A DNA stretch of 64,000 nt, taken from Cryptomeria japonica. Taxonomy: Eukaryota > Streptophyta > Pinopsida > Cupressales > Cupressaceae. Position 1 is the stretch's first letter. The number at the start of each line of letters is the position of its first letter. The notes under the pieces were generated by a model, which worked only from the letters and a program-made list of their open reading frames with translations, was not told where the DNA came from and ran no database searches. This document shows positions 23,138 to 35,700 of this stretch, piece by piece. The stretch spans positions 378,578,400 through 378,642,399 of the forward strand of contig NC_081407.1 in NCBI RefSeq assembly GCF_030272615.1, in the 5' to 3' direction. A program made the position numbers and the translations under genes.

Positions 23138-24117
23138 AATAAGTGTTTCATTTTGGGCCTAAATACACTTAGAAATAGATGAAATAGACACTTTAAAGTT
23201 ATTCAAAAACCTGCTCAATGTAAAATCTATCTTTCTATAAGGATGCAACTATGTGCAAATACTAACTTACTCATATATAAAAATAAAATAAAATATATTT
23301 AAAACATAAAATACATCATATTACAACAATTACTAAAATTAGAGACCTTAGTCCCTATCATTAACTAAGGTCAAGGCTTCACTAGGAATTTGAAATGAAT
23401 AGGATTTTCTTAGGGAACTCCAATTTCTATTAGCTATGAAAATTTCCTAAATGCTCAACTAAAAATAATAATTATTTCCAATATAACTTGAAATAAAATC
23501 CAGACATAATCATAAAATTGGCAACAATTTAATTCTTAACTACCAACATATTCCAATAGAACATCATACTATGACTTGATTATATTTAAATATTTTTTAA
23601 CCACATTTGACATTGATTTGTAATATAAAAAGTGTAGATATTTTTATTTTTTTTTAATTAGATAAGGTGGGAAGATGTTCCCGCACCCAAAGTTAGAATA
23701 TTAAAATAGAGAAGTTCAAAACCAAATAAGTTACTGCACAAACACAACCCCAAAACTATCAAAATAACAAACCACAAAAAAAATATGTAGACTCCATATT
23801 ATGGAGGCTCATAAGAGAATTCAACTCTTTCATGACCAATTTTATTCTTTAATTCTAGTTCTCTCAAGTAGTACCCTTGTTTCTTCTTTTCACCTTCTGT
23901 ATTTAGTTTGGTTTCTTTTTTCTTTGTGCCTTTTTTGTTCCATCCTAGACTTATGCCTATTGCGATAATTAGTCAAATAGCTTGAGAAGTCATTGAACAA
24001 ATCCATTAGGTTCTTAATGATATTAAGAAAATGAAAAAATGAGTCACCAAATTGAGAAAATCTATTGCCCAATAAATTTATTTTCTCTTTTAGTCTACAT
24101 TTTTTTACCTCTATCTC
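23138..24117 (+). repeat. 980-base tandem repeat, unit A
   Basis: Starts TAAGTGTTTCATT and runs to a T-rich stretch just before the same phrase at 24118. Aligns along its whole length with 24118-25105 at high identity with small indels. A 60-codon minus frame (23890-24072) rich in Phe and basic residues is not clearly a gene. Confidence 0.85.
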
Positions 24118-25105
24118 ATAAGTGTTTCATTATGGCCCTAAATACACTCAGAAATAGATAAAACAAACACTTAAAAGTCATTCCAAAACCTACTAAATGT
24201 AAAATCTATATTTCTATAAGGATGCCATTGGGTGGAAATACTAACTTACTCACATATCAAAATAAAAATATATATTATTTAAAACACAAAATACATCACA
24301 TTACAACAATTACTAAAATTAGAGACCTTGGTCCCTATCATTAACTAAGGTCAAGGCTTCACTAGGAATTTGAAATGACTAGGATTTTCTTAGGGAACTC
24401 CAATTTCTATTAGCTATGAAAATTTCCTACGCGCTCAAAGAATTTTTTATTTATTTCCAATATAATTTGAAATAAAATACACACATAATCATACATTTGA
24501 TAGCAATTTAATTCTTCACTACAAACATAGTCCAATAGGACATCATACTATGACTTGATTATACTTTAATGTTTTTTAACCACATCTGACATTGATTTGT
24601 TATACAAAAAGTGTAGATATAATTTTTTTTTGGTTAGATAAGGTGGGAAGAGGGTCCCACACCCAAAGTTAGAATACTAAAATAAAGAAGTTCAATAACA
24701 AACAAGTTACTACACCAACATAGCCCCAAAACTACCAAAATAAAAAACTGCAAAAAACTATGTAGACTTCATGTTATGGAGACACATAAGAGGATTTGAC
24801 TCTTTCATGACTAATTTGACTCTATAATTCTAGTTCTCTCAAGTAGTACCCTCCTTTCCTCTTTTCACATTCCATATTTGATTTGATTTCTTTTTTCTTT
24901 GTTGCATTTTTTTTCCATCCTAGACTTAAGCCTATTGTGATACTCATCCAAATAGGTCGATAAGTCATATAATAAATCCATTACCTGTCCTTAATGATAG
25001 TAATAAAATGAAAAAATGTGTCCCCAAATTGGGAATCTCTATTGCCAAATAAATTTATTTTCTCTTTTAGTCTACCTTGTTTTACCTCCATCCCATAGTC
25101 ATTGT
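24118..25105 (+). repeat. 980-base tandem repeat, unit B
   Basis: Second tandem unit. A third partial copy is split by the Tat element: its left part is at about 28462-28506 and its right part at 47249-47779, running into the second N gap. Confidence 0.85.
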
Positions 25106-25399
25106 TATCCTCTCTTCACCATGCTTAGAACTCTTGTTTCTTTGTGAATTTTAAATAAGTATGGTGAGATCTCGCACTATTGAAGCCAAGTTGGTTTCCA
25201 AGGCCTCCTCCTCCACAATGATATGATAGTATGATTTTGAGATGTCTTTAAGGGATAGGTCCAGAGTGATTGTTTAGGTATGTGAAATTCTTTCCCTTTT
25301 CTTTCCTTAATAGAGTACAATATCACTTTCAAAGTGTTAGTTCTCATATATTTGGCTGTTTAGGTAGGTCAAATTCTTGCCCTTTGCTAAGCCCCCAAT

Positions 25400-26040
25400 T
25401 TTTAACTTTACATTTTGGTGAACCCAACTCCTCACACCATTAATTCATATTTTTATTTTCAAATCTGAGTGTATGCAATTTAAAATTCAAATTTTTATTT
25501 ACAAGTTTGATTTTCTTGCAAATTTTAAACATTTAGAGATTAATTTCATTAAAACCCTAATTTTTATTTTTAAAATTGAGATTTTGATTTTCTTAATTTG
25601 GATTAATTATTTGAGATTTGAGAATTCATTCAATTTGAAAATTTAATTTTTCATCTACAAATCAAATTTGACAGTTAAATTTTAAAATTAAGTGGTTAAT
25701 TTTTAAAAAAAAACCCTAATTTTTAAAACCTTTAAAATTGGACATGCAAGTTGTTTAGATCTTGAATTTCCCTCTTTAAATTGTTGTTAATCCTAATTCA
25801 AATTCAAAATTTCAATCTTGGATCAAATATCTAATTGAAATTGAAATTTGAAAATCGAGTGGTTACTAAAAAAACCCTAATTTTTGAATTTAAATTAATT
25901 TTGTGCATTTTCCAAAATTTCAAAATTCCAATATTAGATCTCTGTTTTAACATTTTAGATTTAGTGGTTCTTTCTACAAGACCCTAATTTTAAATTGGTA
26001 GGTATTTGAAAGTGATCAAATGATTTTTAATTCGTTGTAA
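25400..26040 (+). repeat. AT-rich diverged repeat with telo-box-like phrases
   Basis: AAACCCTAATTTT or a close variant recurs at about 25552, 25706, 25868 and 25978, three times preceded by a GTGGTTA or GTGGTTC phrase. Spacing is about 110-160 bases. AAACCCTAA matches the plant telo-box, but here it looks like part of a decayed tandem repeat. Confidence 0.5.
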
Positions 26041-26059
26041 ACTAAAGTGTAATGTTTTG

Positions 26060-26640
26060 CAAAAATTCATTCTATGCCACAAGACCAATATGGAAATTAG
26101 ATTATGTATCTCAATTCCAACAAGCTATTGAAAGGTCTAGTTTGCTTAGAAGGTATTTTTAACTTGGACAACCACCTAAACAACAAGAATATGAACTTTT
26201 CTGTAAAGAAAGGTGGCTATAAGATTTTGGTGGTTGCTAAAGGTAGGTCATTGAAATTTGGAAAGGTATGCTCTATAACTAAACAAGAAATATTTATTTT
26301 AACTTTGTCAAAGTACGATGATATATTTACTTGGACCTATGAAGATTTAATGGGGTTTGACCCTACCTTAGCCCAACACACTATATAATTATATCCTTAT
26401 ACAAAACTAGTTAGACAAATAGAAAGGCCAATAAATCCCAAAATAGAGCTCTTGATGAGAAAATAGTTAACCAAAATTATAGAGGCTGCTATCATTTTCC
26501 CTATAAAACACTCCTCATGGGTGTTCAATCTTGTCTGTATAAGAAAGAAGAACGGAGAAATCAAACTATGTGTAAACTTCAGAGACTTCAATAAACACTA
26601 TACTAATACCTAAATAAAGAGAACAAGTTCAAACAGTGTA
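26060..26640 (+). mobile_element. Ty3/gypsy pol fragment (fossil)
   Basis: Plus-strand translation shows the junction between protease and reverse transcriptase of a gypsy-type polyprotein: DDIFTWTYEDLMGFDP, then a stretch like the RT N-terminus (KNGEIKLCVNFRD). It is an old, broken fragment. No LTRs, RNase H or integrase could be assigned around it. Confidence 0.75.
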
Positions 26641-28460
26641 AAGCGGATTCAGGACACCTTTTGGTTGTTTTCTAGCTCATCGTTTGTATAGACAACAACA
26701 AAGCACAAACATCAACGCAACATGCTAGCATCCTAAGTTCAAGACTTGAAAAAACTGTTAAAAAACTTTATATTTTGTTGATCTTTTGTTTTTGTATAAT
26801 CAAATTAATTTGTTGTGTTATATATACTTTTGTTATTTTTGCATTAGTTTATTTGTTGTGTTATATATATACCATATTAAATTAACCTATGTTTTACTAT
26901 TTATAGCTCTCAATTCCCCTGGGTTTTAATTTTAACATGTGAAATTTAACTAGAGAACAAAAAGATTGATAAATTATAGATTGACGATATAAAATATAGA
27001 ATCCTAAGAATTATAATGTTGAAATCTATGGTATTTAAAAGATTGTAAGGATTAAGATATTAAAATTTCTAGATCAATAGGTTGAAGATCTAATAGGTCA
27101 AACTAGTATATTCGAATCACACTACAACTCTAAGAACATAATTGAAGTGAATTATTAAAATATAGATGGCCCATGTGAGTTTAGATACAAATTAATTCAT
27201 TTATCCTTTAGAAATTATCTGAGACTAATGATTTATCCTTATAATTATATATGAGAAATGAACTATGCAATATGTACGAATTTAAATCACAATAGCTAGT
27301 AAAAGGAGTGATTCTCATAATTTTCATTAATTGATATAGGCATAGGCTATTTTTTTTTAAAATAACAAGAAACTTACCAAAATGTCTACATATATCTTGA
27401 CAACATGATGTCCAACTATGCACACTTGTGGACATCACATGTGTGATTTCATAGCCAACACACTACCTATATTCTATACCACTCACTCTATGATGGAATT
27501 GTAATGGGTTTTAGCATCTTGATCATACAAACTTCTCATAGGAACGATGGAAAAGGCCATATTTTCTTGGGGTTCCTATATAAGGAGCACACTGTTCATT
27601 CTTCATGGTAAGACTCTTAATATAGAATTATCTCAAAAAGTAAAATTCCATGGTCTATGTGCATTTAAAAAAGTAATCACCTATCATTAATTCATGATTG
27701 ATACTTTAATTAGCACCTAAGAACTAATTGATAGATTCTAGTTGAACTAACTAATTTTTTTCAATAACCACACTCTTTTAGGAGATTATTTCTCTAAATT
27801 ACTCGAGTTCCTAACTTCAAATAAATATTTATCCAACAAAATTTCTATTTCCCTTGTTATGCATGAAGAGAAAAGGTGGTATTAGGATTCCTCCAAACTA
27901 GATTCCAAGGTTAAGTTTCCTAAGGATACATGAATTTTTTTTTATCCCATCTATTTAATTAGTTTTCTACATGTGAACTTTGAACTTCATTTAGATGCTA
28001 ATAAAGAATTCACCAATGTAACCCATTTTGAAATATATAAATCATAATGCCAAGTGAAACTCTCATTTTCCTCTTTAATATTTGTTGATTAATTTAATGA
28101 ATTAATCTATTCAAGGAGTAAATTTGTTAAATATTTTAGAAAAGTTTTGTTTGAGCTAGGCCATACTAAAATAATATTAACTTAAATTTACCAATATGTT
28201 GATAATTCAAAGAAGGCTTTCCTTGCACCTTGACTTATACTTCTCATTGTGTTAGTCCTTGAGAAAACCTTGCATGAAATAACAACTTCAATAAAAAATT
28301 AATCAGATTATTACTAATGTTTTAGAGAATAACGAATAAATTATATTTATTGGTATTGATACTGAGCTAACAATTTTATAGATTGTTATTGTAGAAGTTC
28401 ATGATCAACCATAGGAGCCAAGAATCGCCTAGAGGCAAAACACCTGTCACACAAAAGATA
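26640..28460. other. AT-rich DNA, weak coding-like patches
   Basis: No gene or element is named. About 27840-28270 has coding-like composition on the plus strand but no family I recognise. It could be further debris of the gypsy fragment to its left. Confidence 0.35.
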
Positions 28461-28461
28461 T

Positions 28462-28506
28462 CAAGCTAATATTATATTTGAAACACAAAATACATCATAT
28501 TACAAC
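28462..28506 (+). repeat. 980-base repeat, copy C, left part
   Basis: Matches 24280-24309 of unit B up to ATTACAAC. The partner continues at 47249 with ACAACAATTAC, so this copy was split by the Tat element. The last five bases, ACAAC (28502-28506), are the left target-site duplication. Confidence 0.85.
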
Positions 28507-29941
28507 TGTAGTCACATAAATCTGTCCATTTTAATTAAATGAATATTTCGTATTTATTTGATTAAAAATCCACTAGCCATCAGTTAATTAAATTAATATT
28601 TAATTAATTCATCCCCAAACATTCTTCTATTAATTAAATAAATTATTCAATTTATTTTAATTAATTCATTAAAATCAAATTCCAATCAATTAAATAAATA
28701 AAATCTATTTATTTAATTAAAATCCCCTTTTCCTCTTTTAAATAAATTAAATAAAATATTTATTTAAATCATTATCCCCACCCCACTTGCATTTTCCTAC
28801 AAATGCAACTTGCACACATTTTGAAATAAATGAATTTTTATTTTAATAAAATCCTATTTTCCCTCACCCACCAAATCCACTTGCAAAATCTAATCCCCTT
28901 CTAGATTCTTCTAACCCCTTCCTAATTAGCCTAATCCATCCCCTAATTATTGTCACATTCCTAAGCAAAATGGAGTCACTTCTCAAGTGGCCCAAAGTCT
29001 TAGATAACCATTGAAGGTTTTCAACCTTCAACCACCAAAAACCCCAAAGTCTTTGAAAACCATTAAAGGCTTCCAACATTCAACCACTTAATCCACAAAG
29101 TCTCCAATAACCATTAATGGTTAATTCAACTCTCCCACATGGTTAAAAAATTTGTTTTGACTCAACCTCTACCCAACCCAAAGGTCTCATCAGGCCATTA
29201 ATGCTTTGACCATGATTATCTCTTAATCATTTGCACAAAGGTTTATCCTTGGATTAACTCCTAATCCAGTGGGTAATCCTAATTTAGGCTTGACTCTTAG
29301 CCTTTAGATAACCATGAGGTCTTCTCAGGCCTTTAATGCCTCCAACCTCTTCTCTCAACCCAATCCTGTGTTGACACTTGTCACTATTTTATTGGTGCCA
29401 ATTGTGCACATGGATCCCCAACTTTCAAGCTTGACCCTTGATTAAACCTTTCAATCCTGGCCATCCATTGCTCCATTTTTCCTATAAATAGAGCCCATTC
29501 CTTCATAATCCAGATCCTGAAAACTTGTAAGCATTTAGACTATAGCCATTTTAGAGAGCATTTTAGCATAAACAATCTAAATCTTATCTTTTTGGTTAAA
29601 TATTGTCATTTTAGCATTAAAATAGCTTTTCATTTCATGTTTGGAGCTATTCTACAATCTCAATCCTCCATAAGCATCCATAGTGCAAAAAGCTGCTGAG
29701 AGCTACACTATTTTGGAACTTGGAGAGGAGAGGAACAAGGGAGAAAGACCTAATGTCATGTTAAGAGATAGTTGGAGATATCTCATTATCTTACTTCTTT
29801 AGTTAGATTCATTAGCATGTTTTTAGTGTCTCCTTTGGAATGCCTTCGTATGTTTTGGTTTTTGATTGATTAACTCTAACATCTTGTGTGTTTTGTGTTG
29901 TTTGATCTTAAACTAACATTGTGCCATTTAGGAGGGCATCA
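28507..29941 (+). repeat. 5' LTR of Tat element
   Basis: 1,435 bases, starting TGTAGTCACATAAAT and ending GAGGGCATCA. A TATA box, TATAAATA, lies at 29483-29490, so transcription should start near 29515 (inference). AT-rich first third, then a moderately repetitive middle. The 71-codon minus frame inside is shared with the 3' LTR and is not a gene. Confidence 0.95.
29483..29490 (+). promoter_or_regulatory. TATA box of Tat 5' LTR
   Basis: TATAAATA in the context CCTATAAATAGAGCCC, about 450 bases before the LTR end. The 3' LTR carries the same box at 46790-46797. Confidence 0.7.
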
Positions 29942-29943
29942 TT

Positions 29944-29982
29944 TGGTGAACCCGACGTGAATCGAACACGCAACCTTCTGAT
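29944..29982 (+). promoter_or_regulatory. Extended primer-binding site, tRNA-Trp 3' half
   Basis: Starts TGGTGAACCCGACGTGAATC two bases after the LTR. All 39 bases are complementary to the 3' half of the plant nuclear tRNA-Trp(CCA) as I recall it: CCA tail, acceptor strand, T arm, variable loop and 3' strand of the anticodon stem. The match stops within the anticodon loop. Most plant elements match only about 10-20 bases. The tRNA identity rests on memory of the plant tRNA-Trp sequence and should be confirmed. Confidence 0.85.
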
Positions 29983-30038
29983 TGATTTTTTTGAAATTAA
30001 CATTTTTCTTGTTGAAATTGCCACACAGGTCGCGCTTC

Positions 30039-30306
30039 GGCGCTTTTGAACGCGTTTTAGCGCTTTTGCAACAATTTCTTTTAGCGCTATTGACCCTAAG
30101 ATAGCGCTATTGAAAATGTTCCAGCGCTATTGACAACATTTCAGCGCTATTGTCCCAGTTTCAGCGCTATTGACACACTTCAGCGCTTTTGTCTTCTCGG
30201 ATTTATTTCTTCTTTAAGCGCTACTGTGTATAATAGCGCTTCTGATACCGCAGATTAGCGCTTTTGTATAAATTAGCGCTTTTGTATAAAAAAGCAGAAT
30301 AGCGCT
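30039..30306 (+). repeat. AGCGCT array 1 (sense leader)
   Basis: Twelve exact AGCGCT palindromes at 30059, 30083, 30103, 30123, 30143, 30163, 30182, 30217, 30234, 30257, 30275 and 30301, plus degenerate ones before. The fuller unit is AGCGCTATTG or AGCGCTTTTG. Five successive units at 30081-30180 have an exact 20-base period. The array lies between the primer site and gag, in the 5' leader of the genomic RNA. Confidence 0.95.
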
Positions 30307-30309
30307 ATT

Positions 30310-32718
30310 GCGACAGAGTGTTGTCCAATTCGCTTTGTAACCCAAAATCAGCATTTAGGCTTGTGTAAGCCCACACTAACGTTTTGGCCATTTACCAAGT
30401 GCAGGTTCTAATCTTGTTGTGTGCAGGAGGAGGAGTTATTAGACGACATAAAATCTTTTCTTTTTGCTTTCTTTAAAAAGTTGGTTAAAAAGAATTCATT
30501 TTCCTTTTTGCACAAAATTAAAAATCAAACCTCACATTTTACTTTGAAGTGCATAAAACGAACCTAACACTTGTTTTTGGTGCTTAAAAAGAACACTCAC
30601 CTTTCTTTGCAAAATAAAAAAGAACAACAAAACTCAAAAGTTTTGCTTTCATTGCAAGTTAGGGATGCATTTTTGTTTTGGTGCTTAAAATTAATCCACT
30701 TGTCTTTATTTTTGGCAAAAACAAAAATTTTCCTTCAAAGCAAAACGTGTTTTTCATTAAGTTGACCAGGATTTCTCAATTCTAGATTACAAAACATCTT
30801 GCTTTGAAGCTAAAAATGAACACCATGGCTGTTGGAGCAACATCTCCAAATAGTTAAATCACATTGCAAATGTTGGATTAAAAGGAACAAGTGAATTTCG
30901 TGTTTGGCACGCTTGTGCACAAAGGTCAGTCGAGTGGACCTACTTCTAACACACACTATCCTCTCCCTTGGCTCTTGTGGTCCTAGGTGCAAGAGAAAAG
31001 TGTTAGTAACGCTCACATTTTATCTTTTTAAGAGAGGCCTGCCAAGGGATCGATACTCTTGGGAATGACCTCGAGCGGTAAATCCTTCGAGCCGCTATAG
31101 AAATCAGGTGAGAGCGAAAGCTGTAGCCTTGGGTATAGCTGTTCCTACAGTGTAACTGGCCGAAAGGACAAATGGGCCCCACCACCAGTTACAAGGCTCT
31201 TAAATGAGTCACTGCAGAATGAACTTATGTCCAAAGCCATCGAACATGACTAAACACCTTTAAGTAGTAGCCCACCCGTTCTATTGATTGAGGATATTTG
31301 AGATATAATTTAGTGCAAGAGCATAGATGGTTTTGCTCCCAAGATACTCACCATACATATTTCCTTGAGTAGAAACATAGCTTTTTGAAAAGTCACTTGT
31401 GGCTTGATAAAAGTGGTGACTCCCCCATCATAGGGATCATCTATTTGTTATGCTCGTGCAAGACTTAGTATATCACATCCTTACCTGCCATGGCGGGATT
31501 CATAAGGTATGTAGTACCAAAGTCGAAGAAATATCAAGATGTGGGCTAAATTTATCACAACTGGCCATTTGACCTTAGGGATAAAGAGTGTTTGAAGTGT
31601 GTTCGTTTTACAGACCTAGTGCAAATTGAGCCGACTTCAGGCTTTGGAAATACACCTTAAAATAAATCTAAAGGAAGGGTCAAAAACAAGTCCAAGGATT
31701 GGGTTGATCTAGACCCATACTCATTTGTGCCTTTGAGGCTACAATTTTGTGTTTGTGTGCTTGCTTTGTTTTCTTGTCAAAGAAAAATCAGAAAATCAAT
31801 CCCAAAAACAAAGTATTCATCCAACATCTATCAACACAACCAAAAATACCAAAAACACAGTGCAAACAACAAAGAATCACATTTTATGACCATTCTTCAC
31901 ATCTTGCGAAAGAAGAAGTGTCATCAGAATATTACCTTGAAAAGAAGACCATTAAGCTCAAAGGCTTTGATCAAAAGGAGGAAATTCTTCTATCTCAATA
32001 GACAAATCTTTGTCTCACATAGAGTCTTTCTACATCGCATGCGTCTCTATCTTCAAGGTAAAACAAACGAGTTCGATTCCGAATCATTGAACCGTAGAGC
32101 TTTTATGCAATATAGAGCTCTGAGTTATCACAAAAATCAAGGAGGAAAGATTAATCCCAATTTCTTCCCAAACATTTGTATCACCTACAACACAGCTCGA
32201 GAAGTGCCACCAACACCTGAAAGGGAAGAGATAGAGTTTGTTCCATTTGTAACACAAAGTTTTTATTGAAGTTAAAAACAAAAACATCCATCATCTCATT
32301 CATACATCATTATTCCATCATCAATCCATTCCAAAAACATTAAGAGGTTCTTGTCCCAAGATTCCTTTTTAGATATTGCTTGAAATCAAACACATCACAT
32401 CATTTTTTAGATTGTTTCTACATCTAGGATAAGCTCATCCTAAGAGACACATCTACGCAGGTTAAAACTAGTTCATGAGTGAATCCTCTCATTGCTAGGT
32501 AGTTAAATCTGTAACACATCTCAGATTTCTCTGCACCTTATCACATCAAAATTTATCAAAACAAGCAAGCAATTCAAAGAAGGAATTTCGGTTACATCTA
32601 CCTTAAAGTGCTAGAGATCCCCATACAACACAAATCACCAACCAATCAATCTTTCATTTCATCACCACTCATCATCATCTTCAATCAACTTCAAAAAAAA
32701 AAAAAACTTGCAAACAAA
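30310..32718 (+). other. Long leader of Tat element before gag
   Basis: About 2.4 kb. A GC-richer block at about 31030-31200 has short complementary segments (AGCGG with CCGCT, CTCGA with TCGAG) and may be a structured packaging or translation element (inference). A 180-codon open frame at 31727-32269 is basic and of unknown family. Ogre-type elements are known to carry an extra frame before gag, so this may be its counterpart. Confidence 0.5.
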
Positions 32719-35700
32719 ATGGCTCAAACCCGATCACGATCAAGGCAACGAGAAATAGAAATTGAGGAAGAAGAGGACAACCTCAATGAATTTCAAGAAG
32801 CACTTGGAGGAAATGGGAATGATGAAAACCCAGGTACACCCACTCCTTCAACAATCGAAAGGGTTCAACATAACCCTCATTTTAACAGATTATTTGATGA
32901 AATACTAAGGAGCAATGCGGATGCTCACTTTTTAAGACTCGCTCAAGAAGGAGCCAAACTCCCCTCTGACTTTGATCTTGCCCAATTAAGACAAGCATCA
33001 GAAAGACAAAGTCGCCATGAGGAGGAAAGGCATAGAGATCCCATCAGATATAACATCCCTCGAGGTAACCCACCACCTCCTCCTCCAAATGAAATGGAGA
33101 TGTTGCGGCAACAAGTCGAGAATCTCGCCCAACAACTTCATAGTGGTGTTAAGATCAATCAATTCTCACTTAACGACATCTGTCCCTATCCGTTTGATAG
33201 GAATCTTTATATGCCACCCTTTCCACGCGGGTTCGAAACACCAAAATTCAAAAAATATAGAGGAAAGGGAGATCCCCGCGATCATGTCCGAGAATTTCAT
33301 TCCGCTTGTCTCGAAGTTGCATATGAAGACACATACTTAATGCGCCTTTTTCCCCAAAGCTTGGGAGGAACAACCACATCACGGTTTTCCCGACTACCAG
33401 ATGGCATTAGAACATTTGAGGAACTCATCCAGAAGTTCCTATCTCATTACTCTTATAATATTGAACGCGACATCACCATGGCTGATCTATGCAACACCAA
33501 ACAAAAACCAGGTGAATTATTCTCAGTATTCTGCAACGATGGCGCCAAATGTCTAGCAGACGTTCTCTTCAGTTACCTGAACGAGAACTAGTGGAAATTT
33601 TCATTTCCAACTTAAACGAAGAAATGGAATTTCACCTGGATGTCAAAGATACAGATTCTTTTAACGATATGATCACCAAAGGTATAAAGTGTGAAAGGGC
33701 ACTCATCAAAAAAGGACTCATCAAAATCTTTAATGAACCCAAAGATGGTCCTCGCCCGCACTTCAATAGCGATAAACCGAACTTCTGGAACAAGAATAAG
33801 AATATCGTCAACGATGGAGTTGTGGATGCTCGGACTGTCCAAAATGCACAACCTGTGGTTCGATTTGCAGGACAAAATCCTCCACCTCAAAATAACACAA
33901 ATGTTCCTCTTAATCAAGGTCGCATCACATCTCATGATGAACCAAGACCTCGTCCACAAAAACAAAAACGCACATACACTCCCTTAGGGGAACCCATTGA
34001 AACAGTGATGCGACAACTCATTTCTCAGAATTTGATCACTCTACCTAAGCTATCCAACTATGAGCCTCAGGTCAAACCGGCATGGTGGAGAGATACTGAA
34101 CATTGTGAATTCCATCAAGGAAGAGGACACAAGACAAGTAATTGTCATCGATTGAAAGATCTCATTCAGGATCTTATTGACCGAGGAGAAATTGAAATTG
34201 AAGGGCATGACCCAAAAACAACCAATAATGATCATCAGATGTTCAAAAATCCACTTCCATCGCAAGATCAAAGGGGTCCTTCCACTTCCAGACGAGGTCC
34301 TGATACCACTGATTATACGCAGGCTGCGTATAATTACACTGTCAATCACCTGTATGATGCCAGTGAACAAATTGCAACTATCACCTTCAAAAATCCCACC
34401 TCAAATTGCAATGTTGTTACACGTCGTGGCAAGGTCACCATCAAGGCAGCTCCACAAGGCACCACCTCTAATCCAAAGCAGTACAATCTTGTGGAACAAT
34501 TAGACAAAACCCCTGTGCTTATATCCATTTTGGAGCTTTTGCGTCTGTCACCCTCTCATAAAACTATCTTGGATCAAGCACTCCAAGAGGCGTCAATCCC
34601 TGCAAACCTGAATACGGACCAGTTTCAAGCCATGGTTGGAAATCTAAAGTCATCACCTTGTCTCACTTTTTCTGAAAGTGACAACTCTTCTTTCCAACAA
34701 CCTCATAATGCTTCGCTACACATTGAAGGCTTTATCAACCAACACAGGATCAAGCGAGTCTTGATAGATAATGGAGCAGGCCTAAACATTTGTACACTAC
34801 AGTTTGTCACAGCATTGGGATATGCAATAGAATCAGTGGATCCTCGCAAGAAGATCACCATCAAGGCCTATGATGATGCAGAGCGTTCATCCAAAGGAGC
34901 TGTGGTACTACCAATCCGAGTGGGCCCTGTGGTAAAGCACATAATTTGTCAGGTTCTGGACCTTCCTCTGCCATATAATCTATTATTAGGGAGACCTTGG
35001 ATACATGCCATGCAAGCCGTTCCATCTACCTACCATCAATGTATCAAGTTCCCACATAACGGTGTAGAGATCACAATCCTGGGCGATGCAAATCCCTTTG
35101 CATTTTGCCATAATATTAGCCATCAACCAGAAATTACTGTTCCTAATAATAGAGAAGCCATTTCCTCCACATCATATGTAAATCCTGCCTCTCTTACCAG
35201 TTCAAACACCCCTATGCCCAAGCAAGAAAAGCTTAAAATGAAAGTAGCAGAGGAAGGTCCTGGAGAATACAACTTGAGTCAGCTCTTTTGTGTGGGACAA
35301 ATGCCCACTTCTCCTAGAACACATGGTAAACCACAGCAGTTGCTCCAGCAACCACTAATCACGCCAGCATGTGCCTTAACGCCTTTCATCCTTGGAAAGA
35401 GTCAAGAGGAAGAAACACAAGATGAGGACCTAGCGGACTGGATCTATAAAGATCCCATCACCATTGACAAACCGCAAGTTACACTTCCTACGGAACAATA
35501 TGGCAAAGGCCTCCTCATTATGCAAAGAATGGGATATGATGGTCAGAGTGCTTTGGGATACTGCAAACAAGGACGACACGAACCGCTGCTGCCGGAATTC
35601 AAGCCCAAAGGTAATACAGGCCTCGGTTTTGAAAAAGAGATCCTTCCTAAACTCAGATTCAAAGGAAAACCTAGCAAATCATTTTGCCCGCCTACTGCAA

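Noticed and set aside
25552-25995. Interstitial telomere
   Set aside because: Telomere-like phrases are single, widely spaced and embedded in AT-rich repeats, not tandem telomere units.
28864-29079. 71-codon frame in the 5' LTR, repeated at 46171-46383
   Set aside because: Its repetition is due to the LTR pair. No protein family resemblance.
29944-29982. Minus-strand tRNA-Trp gene
   Set aside because: Only the 3' half is present. Sequence beyond the anticodon loop does not continue the tRNA, and the position right after the LTR fits a primer site.
30039-30306. AGCGCT array 1 as a CRISPR array
   Set aside because: Plant DNA, units of 10 bases with short variable spacers and no cas genes. 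It is an element-borne motif array.
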